NCBI GenBank assembly: GCA_002472405.1
Contig: DKRV01000025.1
Span: forward strand, 1 to 13,552
From: Clostridiales bacterium UBA7273
Lineage (GTDB): Bacteria; Bacillota; Clostridia; Oscillospirales; Oscillospiraceae
Direction of reading: 5' to 3'
DNA: 13,552 bases
Both the position numbers and the translations under genes were made by a program. Of the stretch, positions 1-6,807 are shown piece by piece (positions within the stretch are counted from its first letter, which is position 1; each line of letters starts with the position of its first letter). The notes under the pieces are model-generated. The model worked only from the letters and a program-made list of their open reading frames with translations, did no database searches and was not told the DNA's origin.

Positions 1-140
1 TGCCCGGCTCGTATTGCTATGAGACCGTCAAATGGGCGGTGGCAAACGGTATAACGAAAGGCACGGACGCAACGCACTTCTCACCGAACGCGACCTGCAC
101 ACGCGGCCAGGTCGTAACATTCCTGTACAGAGCAGAATAA
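1..140 (+). CDS. SLH-domain protein, C-terminal end (5' truncated by window)
   Basis: An open frame (codons from base 3) enters from the left edge and stops at TAA 138-140. The last 45 residues include ETVKWAVANGITKGTD, then HFSPNATCTRGQVVTFLYRAE split across the end. This is a typical S-layer homology repeat: W-A-x-x-x-G-I, a G, F-x-P, then T-R-x-Q-x-x-T-F-L-Y-R. SLH repeats usually come in threes and anchor exported proteins to secondary cell-wall polymers, so this is probably the last repeat of a secreted or surface protein whose enzymatic or adhesive part lies outside the window. The gene converges on the yhgE-like operon, with a shared hairpin terminator about 15 bp after its stop. The family call is firm; the function of the whole protein cannot be seen. 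Confidence 0.85.
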   Translation, partial: PGSYCYETVKWAVANGITKGTDATHFSPNATCTRGQVVTFLYRAE

Positions 141-154
141 GCGTACAAATACAA

Positions 155-186
155 ACGCACCGCACGAATTTCGTGCGGTGCGTTTT
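155..186. terminator. Bidirectional intrinsic terminator between SLH gene and yhgE-like operon
   Basis: A perfect 13-bp stem (155-167 paired with 171-183, ACGCACCGCACGA and its complement) closes a 3-nt loop. TTTT (183-186) and CTT follow on the plus strand. On the minus strand the hairpin is followed by TTGTATTTG, a weaker U-rich run. It lies between two convergent genes, 14 bp after the SLH stop and 22 bp after the minus-strand stop. Confidence 0.85.
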
Positions 187-207
187 CTTATCAAATTTCA
201 ATGTTTA

Positions 208-2232
208 TCAGCTGTGCATGAGACCGGCGGTTTTTGCCTTGCTGTCATTAAAGCGCTTCAGGAATGGCTTGAAGGCCGTGTGTAGCAGGATGCCTGCCGG
301 GATCGCGATAGCCGCCATAAGCAGCAGAACGAGGATACATTTGAAATAGGTGCCGTTGTAGCTGCCTGCAATGGTTTCGCGCATTGCGTTCATCGAGTAC
401 TTAAACGGCATCACACCGTACAGCACCTGGAAGAACTTCGGCAGCATCTCGACGGGGTAAGTGCCGCCGGAGCCTGCGACCTGAATGACCAGTACGATGA
501 TCGAGAACGCCTCGCCGACATTGCCGAATGCGAACACAAAGCCGTAGTTTACAAGCGTTGCGACAAGGCTCGCGAGCGCCGCGGCGAGCCAGAACAGGAA
601 GGGGTTATAGCACTGGATGCCGATGTAGAAGAGGTTGCCGAGCACGGTTATGAGCGCCGTGAGCTGGCCGATTGCAAAGAAAACAAAGTATCGGCCGAAG
701 TAGGCTTCCGTGGTCGTGAGCGTGGGAAATTCCGAACGGCGCTTGATGTGCGGATGCATGAGGCTGACGCTCAGCAGTGCGCTTGCCCAGATGGCCAGAA
801 CGGTGTAGAACGGTGCCATGCCGGAACCGAAGTTTTCGAGCGCGTATACCCTGACAACCTCGAGGTTAGCCGGGGAGGAGAGGTATTCAACAAGGCTGCT
901 GACGTCGTTCTGCATGAGGTCGAGGATGTTTGAAACGCTCTCGGACGAGCGCAGCTCGTTTACATTCGCCTGGACGTTCGTGACAAGCTCGAGCATGGTG
1001 TTCATGACCTCGCGAGTGCCGTTTATGCTCTGCGTGCAGGAGCCGAGCGCAGAGGTGAACTGCTGCAGCGTGAGCGCCTGACTGTTGACGTCGCCCTGAA
1101 TCTGCGCGATAAGTGAATCGAGGTTATCCAGCGACGACTGGAGCGTTGTCATGGAGTTTATGAGGTTGCTGTCAATATTGGTCTGCTGAAGAATATCGTC
1201 AAAGCGGATGACGCTTTCGTGCAGCTGTTTGTTTACGTCGTAGTACAGATCGTCGAGGATCTCGCCCTCGTATTCGTTTATTCCGCCCTCACCGTAGAGT
1301 GCATCCCAATCGATATACGAGCTGCCGGCACCGGCAGGGTCGCCGCCGGTCGCCTCGTCAAGGCGCTCGATGGTGTTGCGCAGCTGCTCGGAGCTGTTTC
1401 GGATGGCGTCAGCCGAGTAAATGACATCCTCCTTGCTGGTCGCAAGGCGATCCTGCATGTTGGATATGCTCTTGCGGCTGTTGTTGAGCATGTTGACGAC
1501 GTCGGGCAGAAGATTGCTGGTCATCGTCGTTACGTTAAGAGCCGACTGCGTGACCGCTGCCATGGAGTCCATGATGGAAACATAGGTGCGCAGGTCGGTT
1601 TTTATATCCTCAAGCTGCTCGTCCAGACCGTCCAGCGACAGGGAAGCGTCGCTGCCGATGCCGGAGAACACGGAGGTGAAGTTTGAAAGCTCGTCAACGA
1701 TGGAGGCAAGGAAGATGCTGTTTACCTCGTTTTTGACGATGCTCTGAGCACGGTCGGTAACACGCGAAGCAACGGCGTTCATCTTCTGGTTATCGTAGTA
1801 GATGATCTCGGGAGTTTCAAACTCGCCGTCGGTAAAGCCGAGCAGTGAATCGCTGAAATCGGCAGGGATAACGAGACCGGCGTAGTAATCGCCGCTGTAC
1901 AGGCCGTCCTGCACCGCCTGCTCGGAATCGACAAACTGCCAGTCGATCTGGTCATTGCTCTTGAGCTTTTCTACAATGATGTTGCCGACATTGAGGTCAA
2001 GGCCCACGAACGTGGTGCCCTCGTCCTCGCTTGCAACGGCGATGGTGAGGTTCTTTGTCGAATCGGGGGTGTACGGATCCCAGTTCGAGATGATGTTGAA
2101 CCATGCATACAGGCACGGGATCAGAGCCAGACCGAAGACGCAGACGATCGCAACAACGCTCTTACTCAGCCGCTTAATATCCGAACGGATGATGGCTAAG
2201 ACGTTTGAAGTTTTGTCTTTTATTTTGTTCAT
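208..2232 (-). CDS. YhgE/Pip-family membrane protein (second copy, 674 aa)
   Basis: The protein has the YhgE/Pip plan, known from Bacillus YhgE and the lactococcal phage infection protein. There is one N-terminal membrane helix ending in CLYAWFNI, followed by WDPY. A long polar, helix-rich extracytoplasmic region (about residues 45-465) follows, and then five or so C-terminal helices of ABC-2-like permease type carrying AGSGGTYPVEMLPKFF near residue 587. The exact transport or export role of the family is unsettled. I chose ATG 2232 (MNKIKDK...) because it aligns with the N-terminus of the paralogue at 2710-5262 and starts 25 nt after the upstream stop. An in-frame ATG at 2298 would overlap the preceding gene by about 40 bp. 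The Shine-Dalgarno is weak for either start. This is the last gene of a three-gene leftward operon ending at the 155-186 terminator. Confidence 0.85.
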   Translation of the reverse strand: MNKIKDKTSNVLAIIRSDIKRLSKSVVAIVCVFGLALIPCLYAWFNIISNWDPYTPDSTKNLTIAVASEDEGTTFVGLDLNVGNIIVEKLKSNDQIDWQFVDSEQAVQDGLYSGDYYAGLVIPADFSDSLLGFTDGEFETPEIIYYDNQKMNAVASRVTDRAQSIVKNEVNSIFLASIVDELSNFTSVFSGIGSDASLSLDGLDEQLEDIKTDLRTYVSIMDSMAAVTQSALNVTTMTSNLLPDVVNMLNNSRKSISNMQDRLATSKEDVIYSADAIRNSSEQLRNTIERLDEATGGDPAGAGSSYIDWDALYGEGGINEYEGEILDDLYYDVNKQLHESVIRFDDILQQTNIDSNLINSMTTLQSSLDNLDSLIAQIQGDVNSQALTLQQFTSALGSCTQSINGTREVMNTMLELVTNVQANVNELRSSESVSNILDLMQNDVSSLVEYLSSPANLEVVRVYALENFGSGMAPFYTVLAIWASALLSVSLMHPHIKRRSEFPTLTTTEAYFGRYFVFFAIGQLTALITVLGNLFYIGIQCYNPFLFWLAAALASLVATLVNYGFVFAFGNVGEAFSIIVLVIQVAGSGGTYPVEMLPKFFQVLYGVMPFKYSMNAMRETIAGSYNGTYFKCILVLLLMAAIAIPAGILLHTAFKPFLKRFNDSKAKTAGLMHS

Positions 2233-2257
2233 CGCATTACTCAGCTTTCGTAGAGTG

Positions 2258-2689
2258 TTATTCGTCCTTGCCGGTCGGTGCTTCTTCATAGTTGTCATAC
2301 TCGAAGCTTCCGGCTTTATCGTCGTTTTCCGGCGAGCGGCTGCGTATAGACTCGCGTATCGCCTCGGCTCGCGGATCGGAGCCGGCGGCGCTTTCGGCGA
2401 TCTTCGGCTGTTCGCTGCCGCTTTGTTCGACCCGTGTTATCATTTTTCTTAGCGTATAGTCCTGATACTCAATAACGATGAGGATTGCGGCAATAATGAA
2501 CATGGAGACTATCCACAAAACGAGGAAGATCGTTTTTGAGCTGTTGGTGAAAAACAGCATCACGAGGAAGATAGTCGGAACGATCAGCAGACTGCGCAGC
2601 GCCATTTTCATGCGTCTGACGTTGTTTTCATGCATCTGCCGGAGGCACTCCATCAGCTCGTTATACTTTTTTTCGTACTGAGTATCCAT
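2258..2689 (-). CDS. Small two-helix membrane protein in yhgE-like operon
   Basis: The 143-aa protein has a charged, probably helical N-terminus (residues 1-30, rich in E, K, R and M). Two membrane helices follow (about 31-48 and 53-74), and then a polar, acidic C-terminal tail of about 65 residues with many Ser, Glu and Asp, likely disordered. The start is clear: AGGAG lies 8 nt upstream of ATG 2689. It begins 20 nt after the stop of the first YhgE-like gene and ends 25 nt before the start of the second, so the three are surely co-transcribed. I do not recognise a named family. Its position between two paralogous YhgE-like proteins suggests a partner or assembly factor in the same membrane complex, which is inference only. 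Confidence 0.8.
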   Translation of the reverse strand: MDTQYEKKYNELMECLRQMHENNVRRMKMALRSLLIVPTIFLVMLFFTNSSKTIFLVLWIVSMFIIAAILIVIEYQDYTLRKMITRVEQSGSEQPKIAESAAGSDPRAEAIRESIRSRSPENDDKAGSFEYDNYEEAPTGKDE

Positions 2690-2709
2690 AATGATTGCTC
2701 CTGTAGTTT

Positions 2710-5262
2710 TTACATCATTTCCGTCTTGTCAAGCTGCTCGTTCATGTACTTGTTGATGCCGCCGAGCGAGCGCTTTGCGAATATGCCGATGAGCAGGCCG
2801 ATAACGAAGAACAGCATAAGCTGCAATATGTAGATCAGATACTGATTCTGATACAGACCGGCTATCGCCTCGCGCATTGCGTTTATCGCGTAGGGGAAGG
2901 GGAAGAACAGGTAGACCTGCTGGAAGAAGTTCGGCAGCAGCTCAATGGGGTATGAGCCGCCGGAGCCTGCTATCTGAATGATAAGTATGACGACGATCAG
3001 CGCTCTGCCGATGTTGCCGAAGGCAACGGCAAAGGCGTATGCCAGCATCGAGCACGCCATCGAGGTGAATACGCCCGACAGCAGAAGCAGACCGGGATGC
3101 ACACAGTCAACGCCGAGGATGATGAGGTTGCCGAGCATGGTTATAAGCGTCTGAATTTGGCTGAGCACGAAAAACAGCAGGTAACGTCCGAAGAATCGCT
3201 GCTTTTCGGTAGCCTCGGGAACGGGGATGGGCGCGTCGCACTTGAGTATCGCGTTGAGTATGACGCAGCCGACCCAGATAGCGAGCATGGAGTAGAACGG
3301 CGTCATTGCAGCTCCGTAGGACTCAACGGGGTATACGGACTTTGATACAATGGAAACGGGGCTTGAGAGGAACGAGCCGATGCTCTCGGGATCGACATTC
3401 AGGAAATCGAATACGTTCTGAAGCGTGCCGTTTTCGGGGTTGCCGTCGAGCATTTCGATGAAATCATCGATCCTGCCGCTGTAGGAGGTGATCAGATCCT
3501 TGACCTGAATAAGGGCGTTGTTGACAGCGCCGAAGGTGTTGCCGAGCTCTTTGACGATGGGCGTTGTCTTGCCGAGAATGCCGTTGAGGTCAAGCAGCAG
3601 CGAGGAGACCTCGCCCAGACTGTCCTGAAGATTGTTGAGCATCGTGTCGAGCATGGGGTAAACGTTCTCGGTGAGGGTAACGCGGACGGTGCCGAGAGCG
3701 TCGCTTATAAGCTGCAGATCGCGAATAAGGTCTATGTCGCGGTTGCCGCTGAGAATGTCGTCGAGGATAGCGCCGGCGTCCTTTGCGTCGCTCTGTGCGC
3801 TGTCAATGGCGCCTGTAACACCGGAGGTGTCGCTTCCGCTTGCGGTTCCGACAGCCTCGGCCGTTGCGCCGAGTGCGGTGATCTCCTGCTCAACGACTTT
3901 GGTGTCGCTCTGAGCGGCAAGGAGTGCTTCCTGACGCACCTCGGGATCGGAGGTGCTCTGTGCCTTCGAAAGGTTTGCCTGAATGCTCTGGATACGCTCG
4001 CTGGTGTCTTCCTTCATGAAGCCGACGAGAGATTCCATCGACTGCTGAGTCTGCGTCGCATCGTTGAGATCCTCGTAGTCATAGCCGGTGACGGCCTTGT
4101 AAACTGCCGGAACGGCGACGGTCTCGTAGTCGGTTTTCACGGCTTCAATGGCGCTCTTGTTGTGCGCTGCGAGAACTCTTGTCTGCTGTGCGTCGGTAAG
4201 GCCGCCGTTGAGGCCGAGCTTGTCGCGCAGCTGAGTGATCTTGTCGGTGAGCTTGTTGAGCGCTGTGAGTGCGTCCTCAACCTCGGTGTTTGTAAGTCCC
4301 GAGTGGGTGAGGTAGTCGATAAGCTCCTTGTACTGAGCTTCAAGCTCCGCGAGGGCCGCCTTTGCGGCTTCCGCGTCCTCGGTGCCGCCGTTATAGAGCC
4401 TGTCGAGCTTGTATATTGCCTCGTTGACAGAGTCCTGCAGCTCGGTGAGCATGCGGTTGACCTCGTCGTTTATAAGCGCAAGATCTTTTTTGGTGTCTTC
4501 TATATATACTATCTGCTTTGAAATGTTTACTCTCTCGTTGCCGATGAGGTAAATTGAATAGTTCAGAGTGTTATTCGTGCGCTGGAGAGTGTCGATAAGC
4601 GAGTTGTTCGCGGAAATAAACTGATCGATGGTGCCGCTGTAGCTAACGAGATTGTCGTTTATCTTCTTGAGCGTGTTCTTGAGCATCTCGGCAGAGGAGT
4701 TGCCCTGCACGTCGGAGGAGAAGGAGTTGAGTTTGTCAAACAGCGTTTCGACAACCGTGGAAATGTACTTTTCGTTTACGATCTTCTTGACCTTGTCGCC
4801 GGCGGCCTCAACGACCTTGACGGCGACGGCGTTGGTCTTTTCGTTCTGATAGAACTTGATCGTGGGGTTGTACATATCCGTGGTCAGGAAGTTGTACATA
4901 TTATATGTAAAGTCAGGCTCGATGATAATTGCTGCGTAATACTTGCCTGCATAGAGATCTTTGACCGCCTTATCGGCGTCGTCGAGGAACACAAAGCCGA
5001 AGTTTTCGTCATCCTTGATCTCGTCAATAAGAGCTTTGCCCATGTTTACGATGTTGCCGTCGGAATCCATATAGTCCTTGTCGTTTGAAACAACGGCTAT
5101 GGAAACATCCTTGGTTTTCCCATACGGGTCCCAGAACGCATAGATGTTGAACCATGCGTACAGAGCCGGCAGTATGAGGATCGCAAGGATGATGAGAAAG
5201 GCAAAAAAGTTCTTATAAAGCGCCCTCAGATCATGTTTGAAAATCCTGAAAATATTACGCAT
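2710..5262 (-). CDS. YhgE/Pip-family membrane protein (first copy, 850 aa)
   Basis: It has the same layout as its downstream paralogue but a longer ectodomain. An N-terminal helix (about 19-37) is followed by LPALYAWFNI and FWDPYG. A roughly 580-residue extracytoplasmic segment is dominated by heptad-like, Ala/Asp/Gln-rich helices. C-terminal membrane helices contain AGSGGSYPIELLPNFF near residue 766. ATG 5262 (MRNIFRIFKHDLR) is the start typical of the family and has AGGAG 11 nt upstream. The same frame stays open for 53 codons upstream, but those residues do not look like the family and include the promoter region, so I left them out. The last codons precede the 143-aa gene by 20 nt. The family is certain from the termini; the substrate or role is unknown. 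Confidence 0.87.
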   Translation of the reverse strand: MRNIFRIFKHDLRALYKNFFAFLIILAILILPALYAWFNIYAFWDPYGKTKDVSIAVVSNDKDYMDSDGNIVNMGKALIDEIKDDENFGFVFLDDADKAVKDLYAGKYYAAIIIEPDFTYNMYNFLTTDMYNPTIKFYQNEKTNAVAVKVVEAAGDKVKKIVNEKYISTVVETLFDKLNSFSSDVQGNSSAEMLKNTLKKINDNLVSYSGTIDQFISANNSLIDTLQRTNNTLNYSIYLIGNERVNISKQIVYIEDTKKDLALINDEVNRMLTELQDSVNEAIYKLDRLYNGGTEDAEAAKAALAELEAQYKELIDYLTHSGLTNTEVEDALTALNKLTDKITQLRDKLGLNGGLTDAQQTRVLAAHNKSAIEAVKTDYETVAVPAVYKAVTGYDYEDLNDATQTQQSMESLVGFMKEDTSERIQSIQANLSKAQSTSDPEVRQEALLAAQSDTKVVEQEITALGATAEAVGTASGSDTSGVTGAIDSAQSDAKDAGAILDDILSGNRDIDLIRDLQLISDALGTVRVTLTENVYPMLDTMLNNLQDSLGEVSSLLLDLNGILGKTTPIVKELGNTFGAVNNALIQVKDLITSYSGRIDDFIEMLDGNPENGTLQNVFDFLNVDPESIGSFLSSPVSIVSKSVYPVESYGAAMTPFYSMLAIWVGCVILNAILKCDAPIPVPEATEKQRFFGRYLLFFVLSQIQTLITMLGNLIILGVDCVHPGLLLLSGVFTSMACSMLAYAFAVAFGNIGRALIVVILIIQIAGSGGSYPIELLPNFFQQVYLFFPFPYAINAMREAIAGLYQNQYLIYILQLMLFFVIGLLIGIFAKRSLGGINKYMNEQLDKTEMM

Positions 5263-5591
5263 ATCGGACAATACTCCTGTCAAACTTAAGAGTAGTATAA
5301 TACGATGATGAGCCGAAAACGGCTGCAAATTGTCGATTACAAAACGGTAACGATTTAGATACAAGGATATTGTACAAGTAATTAAAATAATTGTCAAGTA
5401 GACATAACCACATAAATACATAAAATTTTTGCATGATTGTGGTCAGCAAAAATCGCGACACAACATCTTGTATGTACAAAGATTTTAGCAGTAATTACAT
5501 GCTCCGAGCGAGAATATAACGGCGCATTGCGGCAATGATAAGTAACGGGTCAAGAAACCGTACCCAATACAGAAAAGGAGATGTAAAAACT
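5263..5591. other. Divergent intergenic region between yhgE-like operon and ssp
   Basis: This 329-bp gap holds the minus-strand promoter at 5369-5397, its leader hairpin at 5311-5324 and, on the other side, the ssp control region. SASP genes are normally read by the forespore factor sigma-G. I looked for a GNATR / CATnnTA pair between 5421 and 5575. I found only poor candidates: GTATG at 5470-5474 with an AT-rich block near 5491, and AATATAAC at 5513-5520. I do not claim either. No further gene is visible. Confidence 0.6.
5369..5397 (-). promoter_or_regulatory. Sigma-A-type promoter of the yhgE-like operon
   Basis: On the minus strand, TTGACA (5397-5392) is followed by a 17-bp spacer and TACAAT (5374-5369), which is a perfect -35 and a one-mismatch -10. 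Transcription would start near 5362 and leave a ~100-nt leader before ATG 5262. The leader contains a small hairpin (AGCCG-AAAA-CGGCT, 5311-5324). Confidence 0.8.
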
Positions 5592-5855
5592 ATGTCTAAC
5601 AATTCCAGCAATCATCTTGTTGTCCCTGCTGCACGCGAGGCAATGGAGAAGTTCAAAATGGAAGCTGCAAACGAGGTTGGCGTTAATCTCAAGAACGGAT
5701 ATAACGGTGACATCACCGCTCGCCAGGCCGGCTCCGTCGGCGGCCAGATGGTCAAGAAGATGAATACCGTACGACGTGCGAACTTTACCCGCAAAGACAG
5801 GACTGCTGTGGGGCATGAGATAGAGGTACGGTACATAGCGGCCATCACCGTTTAG
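5592..5855 (+). CDS. Alpha/beta-type small acid-soluble spore protein, interrupted and fused to an element-encoded tail
   Basis: SASPs coat and protect DNA in the dormant spore. Residues 1-57 from ATG 5592 are a normal alpha/beta SASP. They include HLVVPAAREAMEKFK, a plausible GPR protease site at E24-A25 (KMEAANEVGV), and the DNA-binding segment NGDITARQAGSVGGQMVKKM. After KKM the sequence stops resembling the family and continues for 30 residues (NTVRRANF...YIAAITV) to TAG 5853-5855, giving 87 aa. The natural last nine residues (IQAYENGLK) lie 6.1 kb away at 11881-11907. Joining 5592-5763 to 11881-11909 gives exactly 66 codons plus stop, the usual SASP size. AAGGAG at 5575-5580 lies 11 nt before the ATG. 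An upstream in-frame ATG at 5535 has no ribosome site. Whether the chimera still binds DNA is unknown; most conserved residues remain. Confidence 0.88.
   Translation: MSNNSSNHLVVPAAREAMEKFKMEAANEVGVNLKNGYNGDITARQAGSVGGQMVKKMNTVRRANFTRKDRTAVGHEIEVRYIAAITV
5752..5763 (+). repeat. attL core, left copy of 12-bp direct repeat
   Basis: TCAAGAAGATGA is identical to 11869-11880. It encodes the Lys-Lys-Met of the SASP. Host sequence lies to the left and element sequence to the right. Confidence 0.88.
5767..5775. repeat. Left arm of attP inverted repeat
   Basis: CCGTACGAC is the exact reverse complement of GTCGTACGG at 11851-11859. In a circular element the two arms would flank a 24-bp centre containing the 12-bp core, with a central AA dinucleotide. 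Imperfect symmetry continues outward for ~15 bp (9 of 15 positions). This is what a serine-integrase attP looks like. Confidence 0.65.
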
Positions 5856-5867
5856 GAGGGATATGAG

Positions 5868-6113
5868 ATGAAAAAGCTGATTTCTTGTGAGTTCAATATG
5901 GATACGGCCTGCGTGGAATTGAAATTCACCGATGGCAGCATGATCGCCATCGATACGATTGCTGTGGAGAACGAGGTCGTAGACAATATGTACCAGCGAT
6001 CAGAGCTGGACTGGCTGATCTACAACAAGCCGCTGGAGTATGCACAACTTGTACTCGGCGGCGACTTGGAACAGTATGTTCAAGGAACGCCGGAACATCG
6101 GTTGATGGATTAA
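5868..6113 (+). CDS. DUF6061-like small protein
   Basis: The 81-aa protein begins MKKLISCEFNMDTACVELKF and contains DGSMIAIDTIAVENEV and YQRSELDWLIYNKPLEYAQL. I recognise this as the DUF6061 type found in mobile elements of gut Firmicutes; the function is unknown. It is acidic, without membrane segments, and may be beta-rich at the N-terminus and helical later. The ribosome site AGGAGG (5854-5859) overlaps the TAG that ends the preceding frame, so translation is probably coupled to that frame. When integrated, the preceding frame is the chimeric SASP; in the excised circle it would be the serine recombinase. A strong terminator follows its stop. Its size and position make it one candidate for a recombination directionality factor, which is inference only. 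Confidence 0.75.
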   Translation: MKKLISCEFNMDTACVELKFTDGSMIAIDTIAVENEVVDNMYQRSELDWLIYNKPLEYAQLVLGGDLEQYVQGTPEHRLMD

Positions 6114-6126
6114 GAATAGACATGGC

Positions 6127-6168
6127 AAAGCCCACCTATCACTTGTGAAGTGACCGGTGGGCTTTTTT
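6127..6168 (+). terminator. Intrinsic terminator after the DUF6061-like gene
   Basis: The hairpin stem AAAGCCCACC (6127-6136) pairs with 6156-6165, and an inner stem TCACTT/AAGTGA (6039-type repeat at 6139-6144 and 6148-6153) closes a GTG loop. It is followed by a T run to 6168. It should stop transcripts arriving from ssp or, in the circle, from the recombinase. The minus strand has no matching U run. Confidence 0.85.
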
Positions 6169-6572
6169 CATGCATTATCGATTGTAAAAAATGGGGCCAG
6201 CTTCTGGCGGTATGTTGTATGGGACGGCACCTCTCGAACACCGAAGCCCATGACATTGCCAGCTGCGTTGTGGCGGATTTTCCCAGCAATATAGTCCTTG
6301 TACAAATCCGTCGCAAAAGCGTAGTTGTCAGGAGCAATAAAGGATCTGCGCAAGTAACCATACATCGCACCTGCGACATAGTCTGCAAGCTGAATTCCCG
6401 CACTCTGGTTGCTGCACTCGGTTAAAATGCTGTGGTAGACATTTCCGTAATTACGAATGAAGTCACCATTAACGGTAAACTCATGGCACACGGATTTGAT
6501 TTGCTTCATGGTTTCGGTATTCAGCTCGTCCATAATAAATACCGCAAAGCCGTTCTGTGTGCGAAGATCCAT
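6168..6572 (-). pseudogene. DUF3800 protein, C-terminal fragment
   Basis: About 134 residues are readable, with FAVFIMDE near the start and SNQSAGIQLADYVAGAMYGYLRR in the middle. The last is the C-terminal signature of DUF3800 proteins (S-x-x-S-x-G-I-Q-L-A-D). Full members are roughly 230-270 aa and begin with an Asp/Glu-containing strand near YIDESG, which is missing here. Immediately upstream of 6572 the frame turns into unrelated Ser/Cys-rich residues and hits a stop, and no ribosome site precedes ATG 6572. I therefore read this as the 3' half of a broken gene rather than a short intact one. DUF3800 is an RNase-H-like fold often found in mobile and defence islands; the exact role is unsettled. 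The break point coincides with that of the plus-strand fragment at 6571. Confidence 0.7.
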
Positions 6573-6807
6573 CCTGCAGGACCGGAAAGAGAAGTATGCA
6601 CCGCAGACTCCGGAGGACGAGCTACATCCTCATTTTGTGGAAGCCTGCCATATGCTCGAATGCACGCAGTATATGCTGGATCTGCTGACCATTGGCTCGC
6701 ATGAAGAACGCACAAAACTGGTCAACGACATGATGAAAGACAACAAAATCACGCTCCTGCAGGATCACCTGCGAGAGATCAAGGAGGAATCGAATGAACA
6801 ATCATGA
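6571..6807 (+). pseudogene. Helical acidic mobile-element protein, 5' truncated
   Basis: From about 6571 the plus strand codes for ILQDRKEKYAPQTPEDE, then HFVEACHMLECTQYMLDLL, and a charged tail ending KEESNEQS at TGA 6805-6807. The composition and the overlap of its stop with the next gene (14 bp) look like a real gene end. The frame stays open further left (an ATG exists at 6457), but there it is only the antisense of the DUF3800 fragment, so the true N-terminus is missing. I do not recognise a named family; similar helical proteins seem to precede D5-like helicases in related elements. It may be dead, or may only serve to carry ribosomes to the helicase start. Confidence 0.5.

Noticed and set aside
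5294..5303. GTATAATAC as a second -10 box near the yhgE-like operon
   Set aside because: No acceptable -35 lies 16-18 bp away on either strand, whereas the promoter at 5369-5397 is nearly perfect.
5263..5421. N-terminal extension of the first YhgE-like protein
   Set aside because: The frame is open but covers the leader and promoter. ATG 5262 has a ribosome site and matches family N-termini.
5535..5591. Upstream ATG 5535 for the SASP
   Set aside because: The extra 19 residues are unlike SASP N-termini, and the good AAGGAG site serves ATG 5592.
6457..6570. ATG 6457 as the start of the helical protein preceding the helicase
   Set aside because: The first ~38 residues are just the antisense of the DUF3800 fragment. 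No Shine-Dalgarno is present, so the gene is better described as 5' truncated.
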